Shown here: positions 34,367 through 40,195 of the stretch, one piece after another | Position numbering within the stretch: the first letter of the stretch is position 1 | Layout of the letters: each line of letters opens with the position of its first letter | Assembly (NCBI GenBank): GCA_016787995.1 | Contig: JAEUTB010000258.1 | Coordinates: 1-42,602, forward strand | Direction of reading: 5' to 3' | Source of the DNA: Flavobacteriales bacterium | GTDB lineage: Bacteria > Bacteroidota > Bacteroidia > Flavobacteriales_F > PHOS-HE28 | DNA: 42,602 nt | Program-made: the position numbers and the translations under genes | Notes under the pieces: model-generated | What the model was told of the DNA's origin: nothing | Seen by the model: only the letters and a program-made list of their open reading frames with translations | Database searches by the model: none

Positions 34367-35437
34367 ATGGCATCTGGCACACACTTGTCGCTCTTTCTGC
34401 CCGGCGGCCAGTTCCGCATAGGCACCGTGCTCTTGCTGCATGCGGGCTTCGGCCTGCTTTTGGGCTTGGGCACCAATGTCATTTGGTGGATACGCACCGG
34501 TGATGCCGCGCCTATGGTCAGCGTCTATTCGTTCTTGTTCGCATCGTATCATGCCACCACCGCTTTTACCATGCATATGGCTGTTCTGCGCGCCAGCCGT
34601 GAACGCGGGAAGCATCTACTTAGGATGGGCACCGGGCTCTTCGCGTGCATGCTGCTGTTCATTGTCGTGCGCTGGATCGGTGATCAATGGCTGATGCCCG
34701 TGATCGGCGAAAAGGCCAACTACCCGTCGCAGGTGACCTTTTTATCCTTCGCGCTGGACAACCTCCTGTATGCGCTGCTGCCCATCGGTTTCGCCACGCT
34801 CATTTACTTGGTGGAACAACAACTTGTACAGCACCAGCATCGCACGGAACTGGCCTACCGCGAACGCCTCAGCGAGCTGGACATGCTGCGCGCACGCATG
34901 GCGCCGCACTTCCTGTACAACACGCTCAATAATCTCTACGCGCTTTCGCAGCGCAGCGGCACCGACCTCGGCCCACCGCTGATGGACCTTGCCGATCTGA
35001 TGCGCTACATCTCCAAGCATCAGGACGAGTTCGTCGCGATCGGAGTCGAGATGGAACAGGTGCACCGCTTCATCGCCCTGCAAGCGTTGCGCTACCAACA
35101 CGCTTTGAACATCCGTATCGTGGTGGACGATGAGCTGCGCAGCATCCGTATTCCTTCCATGGTGCTGCTGCCCCTGTTGGAGAACGCGTTCAAGCACGGC
35201 GACCCCTGCGATACGACCACCGCGGTCGAGCTGAGCATCAGCATGGACCGAGGACGCATTCGGATCACCTGCACCAACAAGGTCGGCGGGCATAGCAGTG
35301 ATGGATCCATTCCAACCGGCAACCATAACCTGCAGCGGCGCATGGAGTTGCTGTTCGGTGAAGGGGCAATGGTCTCTTTCCGCAGCACGGATGATCAACG
35401 GTTCGTGGCCGAACTTTCATTTCCATCCTCCGCCTGA
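34367..35437 (+). CDS. LytS-type sensor histidine kinase
   Basis: A 356-aa membrane kinase of the His_kinase (PF06580) group. Four hydrophobic helices span residues about 18-150, with no large periplasmic sensor. The phosphorylated histidine is H181 in APHFLYNTLNNL. The N-box is LLPLLENAFKHG (N273). The glycine box, normally GxGLxN, appears as GNHNLQRRM, so one glycine is replaced. The start is ATG 34367; a TTG one codon upstream is possible. The next gene starts two bases after its stop, giving a paired regulator. Target signals and genes are unknown. Confidence 0.9.
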   Translation: MASGTHLSLFLPGGQFRIGTVLLLHAGFGLLLGLGTNVIWWIRTGDAAPMVSVYSFLFASYHATTAFTMHMAVLRASRERGKHLLRMGTGLFACMLLFIVVRWIGDQWLMPVIGEKANYPSQVTFLSFALDNLLYALLPIGFATLIYLVEQQLVQHQHRTELAYRERLSELDMLRARMAPHFLYNTLNNLYALSQRSGTDLGPPLMDLADLMRYISKHQDEFVAIGVEMEQVHRFIALQALRYQHALNIRIVVDDELRSIRIPSMVLLPLLENAFKHGDPCDTTTAVELSISMDRGRIRITCTNKVGGHSSDGSIPTGNHNLQRRMELLFGEGAMVSFRSTDDQRFVAELSFPSSA

Positions 35438-35439
35438 AC

Positions 35440-36135
35440 ATGGAAACGCTTCGCTGCTTGGTGGTGGACGATGAGCCCCTTGCCGTGGAGGTGCTGGCGG
35501 GCTACGTGCAACGCACGCCCGGACTGGTGCTCGCCGCCTCCTTCACCGAGCCCATCGCCGCATTCCGCCGGATGGAACAAGGCGATGTGGATGTGGTGTT
35601 CACCGACATCCGTATGCCCGAGCTCAGCGGCCTGCAACTGATCAAACTCGCACAGGACAAGTGCCGCTTCATCATTTCCTCCGCATACGCTGAGCACGCC
35701 ATCGAAGGCTTCGAACTGGATGTGGTGGACTACCTGCTGAAGCCCGTGCGCTACGAACGATTCCTGTTGGCGGTGGAGAAGCTGCGCGCGCGCACGACCC
35801 CTCCTTCCATCGGACCGACTTCCGATCACTTCTTCCTGAAGAGCGGTCATGAAGTACTGCGGATCGACCATGGCGACGTCACGCACATCTCTGCCATGCG
35901 CGACTACGTGGCCGTGCATACGCGCAGCAAGGGTCGCATCCTCAGTCTGGAGAACCTGCGCGATCTGGAACAGCGCCTGCCTGCCGATCGCTACTGCCGT
36001 ATCCACCGTTCGCATATGGTGGCGCTGCATGCCATCGAACGTGTGGAACGCGATCATGTGGTGCTCGCAGGAACGCACTTGCCGGTCAGCGACAGTTATG
36101 TGAAGCGGTTGAAGGCGGTGCTTGGACTGCGCTGA
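35440..36135 (+). CDS. LytTR-family response regulator
   Basis: A 231-aa regulator. The receiver domain holds the acidic pair D10-D11, phosphoacceptor D56 (VVFTDIRMPE) and K101 (DYLLKPV). The LytTR DNA-binding domain spans about residues 132-228 (ISAMRDYVAVHT and RIHRSHMVALHAI). It is coupled to the kinase by a gap of two bases. Its TGA abuts the reverse-complement stop of the GT2 gene as TGATCA (36133-36138). Targets are not evident, since no repeated binding site was seen. Confidence 0.93.
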   Translation: METLRCLVVDDEPLAVEVLAGYVQRTPGLVLAASFTEPIAAFRRMEQGDVDVVFTDIRMPELSGLQLIKLAQDKCRFIISSAYAEHAIEGFELDVVDYLLKPVRYERFLLAVEKLRARTTPPSIGPTSDHFFLKSGHEVLRIDHGDVTHISAMRDYVAVHTRSKGRILSLENLRDLEQRLPADRYCRIHRSHMVALHAIERVERDHVVLAGTHLPVSDSYVKRLKAVLGLR

Positions 36136-37128
36136 TCAGGCCGCCAACACAAAGTCCTCGCCTTCCACCAAGCCCCGCCCAGCCAGGAAGCCCGCTATCC
36201 GATCCCCCGTACCGCGCTGGCTGATGAAGCTCACGACAAAGGCCTCTCCCGCTGGTGGCAACTCCAAGTGTGGAACGAAAGGTCGATCCGGTACACCACG
36301 TCCCTTCACGTCGGTGAACGCGGCTACCGCAATGCCTTCCGCCTCCAACAGCGCGGTCCGCTCCTGGCACAACACACTGGTACCTGCAACGATCACCGGT
36401 CGTCCATGGAGCTTGCGCCTCAGCCATCGTGCCAGGTACTTCACCTTGGTGGCGAAGAAGGCATCAACGCTGTAGTTCGCATGCGTGCGGCTCAAGCGAC
36501 CGGCGTGGTCGTTCCAGGTGAGCAGTTCCCCGGGCAGCTTCGCGAAGCGCACTCCCGCCTCCATCCAACGCAGCCAAAGCTCGTGGTCCTCGGGCAGTGG
36601 GCCGGTATCGTAGCCGCCGTGTAACTCCACCAGTTCGCGGCGGAATATCACCGTGGGATGCGCGAGCGGAGCGTCCACGAAGCGCTTCACGTAGTGCTCA
36701 GGTGGCGAAAGAAGCGCGTTCTGCCACTGCACGAAGGCCTGCATGCCGCGGTGCTCGGACATCGTACTGGCGAACGATGTGCGTGTACCCAGTACGCCGA
36801 TCCTGGGATGCGCATCGAGGTAGGCCACTTGTTCCGCCAGGCGTTCAGGGTGGCTGATGTCATCGGCGTCCATGCGGGCGATGTAGGTGCCTTGGGCTCG
36901 CGCAAGTCCGGTGTTCAGTGCGTGTGCGATGCCGATACGGGGTTCGTGCAACACACGAATACGTTGATCGCGTTCGGCCCAATGGTGTGCGATGGCCGAA
37001 CTTCCGTCGGTACTGGCATTGTCGATCAGGAGTAGCTCCCAGTCAGGGTATGTCTGTGCAGCGATACTGGCCACTGCGACATCGATCGTCGTAGCGGAGT
37101 TGTGGAAGGGGAGGAGGATGGTGGTCAT
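36136..37128 (-). CDS. GT2 glycosyltransferase with C-terminal Rossmann-like domain
   Basis: A 330-aa cytosolic GT-A-fold enzyme that probably adds a sugar to an envelope glycan. It has TILLPFHNSATTID at the N-terminus, IDNASTDGS (35-43) and the metal-binding DAD at 87-89 (ARMDADD), then LPEDHELWLRW. Residues about 240-330 form a second domain with GRPVIVAGTSVL and a FTDVKGRG stretch, resembling the nucleotide-binding domain found at the N-terminus of PglD-type proteins. The start is ATG 37128, which brings the gene one base from the uvrC stop. It may therefore be co-transcribed with uvrC. Confidence 0.85.
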   Translation of the reverse strand: MTTILLPFHNSATTIDVAVASIAAQTYPDWELLLIDNASTDGSSAIAHHWAERDQRIRVLHEPRIGIAHALNTGLARAQGTYIARMDADDISHPERLAEQVAYLDAHPRIGVLGTRTSFASTMSEHRGMQAFVQWQNALLSPPEHYVKRFVDAPLAHPTVIFRRELVELHGGYDTGPLPEDHELWLRWMEAGVRFAKLPGELLTWNDHAGRLSRTHANYSVDAFFATKVKYLARWLRRKLHGRPVIVAGTSVLCQERTALLEAEGIAVAAFTDVKGRGVPDRPFVPHLELPPAGEAFVVSFISQRGTGDRIAGFLAGRGLVEGEDFVLAA

Positions 37129-37129
37129 T

Positions 37130-38926
37130 CTAACTTGAAGCCAACCCCCGCAACACCACCTCCGCCTTCTTCGCGCCCACCTCGGCCGCCACATCCTCGG
37201 GCAGGGCTTCGCGGATGCCTTTGATCGATCCGAATTTCTTGAGCAGCTTCTGCGCCGTACCCGGACCGATCCCTGGGATCTCTTCCAGACCCGTGCGCAC
37301 GATCCGCTTGCTGCGTTTGCCGCGATGGTGGGTGATGCCGAAGCGGTGCGCTTCGTTCCGCATATGCTGGATCACCCGCAAGCTGCTGCTGCGCTTGTCG
37401 ATGTGCAGCGGGAAGGGGTCGCCCGGGAAGTAGATCTCCTCCAGTTTCTTCGCGATGCCGATGACCGCCAACTTTCCATGCAAGCCAAGGCGCTCCAATG
37501 CGTTCATGGCGGCCCCGAGCTGGCCTTTGCCTCCGTCGATCACCACCAGCTGGGGCAGCGGTTCGCCTTCCGTGATGAGCCGTGCGTAACGACGCTCCAC
37601 GGCCTCCTCCATGCTCGCGAAATCGTCCGGGCCTTCCACTGTACGGATGTTGAAGTGCCGGTAGTCCTTCTTGCTCGGCTTGGCATCCTTGAAGACCACG
37701 CATGCGCTCACAGGGTCCGTGCCCTGCGTGTTGCTGTTGTCGAAGCACTCGATGTGGCGGGGTAGTTCGCTTAGGCGAAGGTCTTCTTTCAACTGTTCGA
37801 GCACGCGCGTGGTGCTGGCCTCAGGATCGACCAGGGATTCCTGCTTCTGCTTGTCGGCCATGTAGTACCGGGCGTTGCGCTCGCAGAGTTCCAGCAGCTT
37901 CTTCTTGTCGCCGATCTTGGGAACGATGAAGGTGAGGCCGGGCACCTCGATCTCCGGGTCGAAGGGTACGATCGCTTCCGGGGCGGTGCTGTGGTAGCGC
38001 TCGCGCAGTTCGGCGATGGCGAGTTGCAGCATCTCCACATCGGTCTCTTCCAACCGCCGTTTCAGCTCGATGGTGATGCCGTTCACGATGGCGCCGTCGA
38101 TCACCCGCATGTAATTGACGTAGGTGCTCGTAGGGTCGCTCACCAGCCCGTAGATGTCCACGTCGCCGATGTCCGGGTTCACCACGATGCTCTTGGCGCG
38201 GTAGTTCTCCAGCCGCTCGATGCGCGAACGGTAGTCCTCCGCTGCCTCGAACTCCAGGCGCTCGGCATGCTCGTGCATCAAGGGCTTCATCACCTTCAAC
38301 AACCCTGCGACACGCCCTTTCACGATCTCGCGCACCTGGGTGATGTTGGCGTTGTATTCGCGCTCGTCCTGCAACCCTTCGCACGGGCCCTTGCAGTTGC
38401 CGATGTGGTATTCCAGGCAACGTTTGTATTTCTGCTGCTCGATGTTCTTGGGCGAAAGGTCATAGTTGCAACTGCGCAACTTGTAGAGCTTGTGGACGAG
38501 CTGCAGCACGGTCTTCATGGTGCGCACCCCGGCATACGGCCCGTAGTATTCACTTCCGTCCTTTTCCGGGTTGCGCATGCCTTCCACGCGCGGGAAGCGC
38601 TCGTTACGGATGCGGATGAAGGGGAAACTCTTGTCGTCGCGGAGCAGGATGTTGTACCGCGGCTGATGCTGCTTGATCAAGGAGTTCTCCAGCAACAGCG
38701 CTTCGAACTCGGTTGGTACGTGGATCACGCGCAGGTCGGCGATCTTGCGGACGAGGATGTTGGTCTTGCCGTCGCTATGCGTTTTGGCGAAGTAGCTGCT
38801 GACCCGGTGCCGCAGGTCCTTCGCTTTCCCGACGTAGAGGATGGTGCCCTCGTTATCCAGGAACTGGTAGACCCCCGGGGTGTGCGGGAGCAGTTTCACT
38901 TTTTCGCGTACGTCGAGGTCGTGCAT
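37130..38926 (-). CDS. uvrC: Excinuclease ABC subunit C
   Basis: A 598-aa nuclease making both incisions in nucleotide excision repair once UvrB has loaded at a lesion. The GIY-YIG nuclease domain covers about residues 15-92 (GVYQFLDNEGTILYVGKAKD). A UVR motif that binds UvrB is near 200-240. The RNase H-like domain is near 370-520 (HIECFDNSNTQG and VVIDGGKGQL, with the acidic catalytic residues). Paired HhH motifs close the protein (GLEEIPGIGPGTAQKLLKKF). It starts at ATG 38926, with a -7 box seven bases away. Confidence 0.96.
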   Translation of the reverse strand: MHDLDVREKVKLLPHTPGVYQFLDNEGTILYVGKAKDLRHRVSSYFAKTHSDGKTNILVRKIADLRVIHVPTEFEALLLENSLIKQHQPRYNILLRDDKSFPFIRIRNERFPRVEGMRNPEKDGSEYYGPYAGVRTMKTVLQLVHKLYKLRSCNYDLSPKNIEQQKYKRCLEYHIGNCKGPCEGLQDEREYNANITQVREIVKGRVAGLLKVMKPLMHEHAERLEFEAAEDYRSRIERLENYRAKSIVVNPDIGDVDIYGLVSDPTSTYVNYMRVIDGAIVNGITIELKRRLEETDVEMLQLAIAELRERYHSTAPEAIVPFDPEIEVPGLTFIVPKIGDKKKLLELCERNARYYMADKQKQESLVDPEASTTRVLEQLKEDLRLSELPRHIECFDNSNTQGTDPVSACVVFKDAKPSKKDYRHFNIRTVEGPDDFASMEEAVERRYARLITEGEPLPQLVVIDGGKGQLGAAMNALERLGLHGKLAVIGIAKKLEEIYFPGDPFPLHIDKRSSSLRVIQHMRNEAHRFGITHHRGKRSKRIVRTGLEEIPGIGPGTAQKLLKKFGSIKGIREALPEDVAAEVGAKKAEVVLRGLASS

Positions 38927-38933
38927 CGGGTGG

Positions 38934-38941
38934 CAAAGATC
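38934..38941 (-). promoter_or_regulatory. Putative -7 box of uvrC
   Basis: GATCTTTG on the minus strand ends seven bases before the uvrC ATG. It lies in the block GGCAAAGATCGGGGAT (38932-38947 on the plus strand), shared with lipB apart from one base. Confidence 0.42.
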
Positions 38942-38991
38942 GGGGATGGGCTGTGCCCGTGGCGATCCGTCTTCTGTCCAAGGCGTTCAAC

Positions 38992-39070
38992 GTGGCGAGT
39001 AGCGAGTGAAGGCCCCCAGGCGATAAGCGCCGGACCATGGGGCATTCACTCGCCACTCGCTACTCGCCAC
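38992..39070. repeat. Inverted repeat of 7-bp ACTCGCY units (copy 2)
   Basis: A perfect 17-bp inverted repeat (38992-39008 with 39054-39070) encloses further paired segments: GCCCC with GGGGC, and GGCG-ATAAG-CGCC. The right half contains ACTCGCC, ACTCGCT and ACTCGCC in tandem, so the 7-bp unit recurs as in the copy at 16459-16578. The element fills the divergent gap between uvrC and lpxD and so cannot be a terminator of either. Confidence 0.78.
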
Positions 39071-39079
39071 TCTCTCCCC

Positions 39080-39087
39080 TACCTTGG
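39080..39087 (+). promoter_or_regulatory. Putative -7 box of lpxD
   Basis: TACCTTGG, one change from TAnnTTTG, lies 20 bases before the lpxD ATG and just after the repeat element. Confidence 0.33.
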
Positions 39088-39107
39088 TGCCGCACTTACC
39101 TACCCCC

Positions 39108-40127
39108 ATGCAATTCACCGCCGCACAGATCGCTCAGCTCCTCCAAGGCACGGTAGAAGGCGACCCGAACGCCACCGTGAACAAGCTTTCCAAGATCGAA
39201 GAGGGTGGGGAGGGCTCTCTTTCCTTTCTGGCGAATCCCGCCTATACCCAATACGTCTATGGCACCACCGCCAGCGTGGTGATCATCGGTAACGCGTTCG
39301 AACTGACCGCCCCGGTGAAGACCACCTTGGTGCGGGTGGCCGATGCGCAGGGCGCTTTCGCGAAGGTGCTGGCGATGTACAACACCATCAAACTGGACAA
39401 GAAGGGCATCGCGCCTCAGGCGGTCATCGAACCAGGGGCTACCTATGGGGACAACTGCTACATCGGTGCGCTCGCCTACATCGGCGCTAACGCCAAGCTG
39501 GGTAACAACGTGAAGATCTACCCCCATGCCTACGTCGGAGACAACGTGACCATCGGTGACAACACCACCGTCTTCGCCAACGTGACGATCTACTCCGATT
39601 GTGTGGTGGGTGCCAACTGCATCATCCACAGCGGCACGGTGATCGGCAGCGATGGCTTCCGTTTCGCCACCGGCCCCAACGCGGCGGAGAAGATCCCGCA
39701 GATCGGCAATGTGGTGATCGAAGATGATGTGGAGATCGGCGCCAACTGCGCCATCGACCGCGCCACGCTCGGCAGCACCATCCTGCGTCGTGGTGTGAAG
39801 TTCGACAACCTCATCCACATTGCGCACAATGTGGAGGTGGGGGAGAACACGTACTACGCAGCGGGTGGTGTGGTGGCGGGCTCCACCAAGATCGGCAAGA
39901 ACTGCATGTTCAGCGGCCAGGTGGGCATCATCGGTCACTTGAAGATCGCCGATGGCACCATCATCGCGGCGCAGAGCGGCATCAGCAAGGATACCAAAGC
40001 GGGCGAGGCGTACATGGGTTCGCCGGCATGGGAGGCCAGCAAGTACAGAAAGAGCTACATCCACTTCCGCAACCTGGACCGCATCGTGGATCGACTGGAC
40101 AAGGTGGAGAAGGCCATGAAGGGGTGA
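39108..40127 (+). CDS. lpxD: UDP-3-O-acylglucosamine N-acyltransferase
   Basis: A 339-aa enzyme that adds the second acyl chain to UDP-3-O-acyl-glucosamine in lipid A synthesis at the cytosolic face. The N-terminal uridine-binding domain (about 1-100) precedes a left-handed beta-helix of hexapeptide repeats (about 103-300; for example VIEPGATYGDN, AYIGANAKLGNN). The catalytic histidine is H240 in HIAHNV, with H237 nearby. The end is a helix (FRNLDRIVDRLDKVEKAM) as in the trimer family. The start is ATG 39108; a longer frame at 39084 would lie over the promoter box. lpxA and lpxC are not in the window. A strong hairpin follows. Confidence 0.95.
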   Translation: MQFTAAQIAQLLQGTVEGDPNATVNKLSKIEEGGEGSLSFLANPAYTQYVYGTTASVVIIGNAFELTAPVKTTLVRVADAQGAFAKVLAMYNTIKLDKKGIAPQAVIEPGATYGDNCYIGALAYIGANAKLGNNVKIYPHAYVGDNVTIGDNTTVFANVTIYSDCVVGANCIIHSGTVIGSDGFRFATGPNAAEKIPQIGNVVIEDDVEIGANCAIDRATLGSTILRRGVKFDNLIHIAHNVEVGENTYYAAGGVVAGSTKIGKNCMFSGQVGIIGHLKIADGTIIAAQSGISKDTKAGEAYMGSPAWEASKYRKSYIHFRNLDRIVDRLDKVEKAMKG

Positions 40128-40149
40128 ACGCTCCGATCGGGTGTAAGGA

Positions 40150-40175
40150 GAAAGGCCGGTGATCACCGGCCTTTC
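40150..40175. terminator. Bidirectional intrinsic terminator
   Basis: A perfect 26-bp palindrome centred on TGATCA, with stem GAAAGGCCGGTGA and its complement, followed by CTTTTG on the plus strand. It ends lpxD and the converging cytochrome gene. Confidence 0.85.
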
Positions 40176-40195
40176 CTTTTGTTCAAGGTGCTGTG

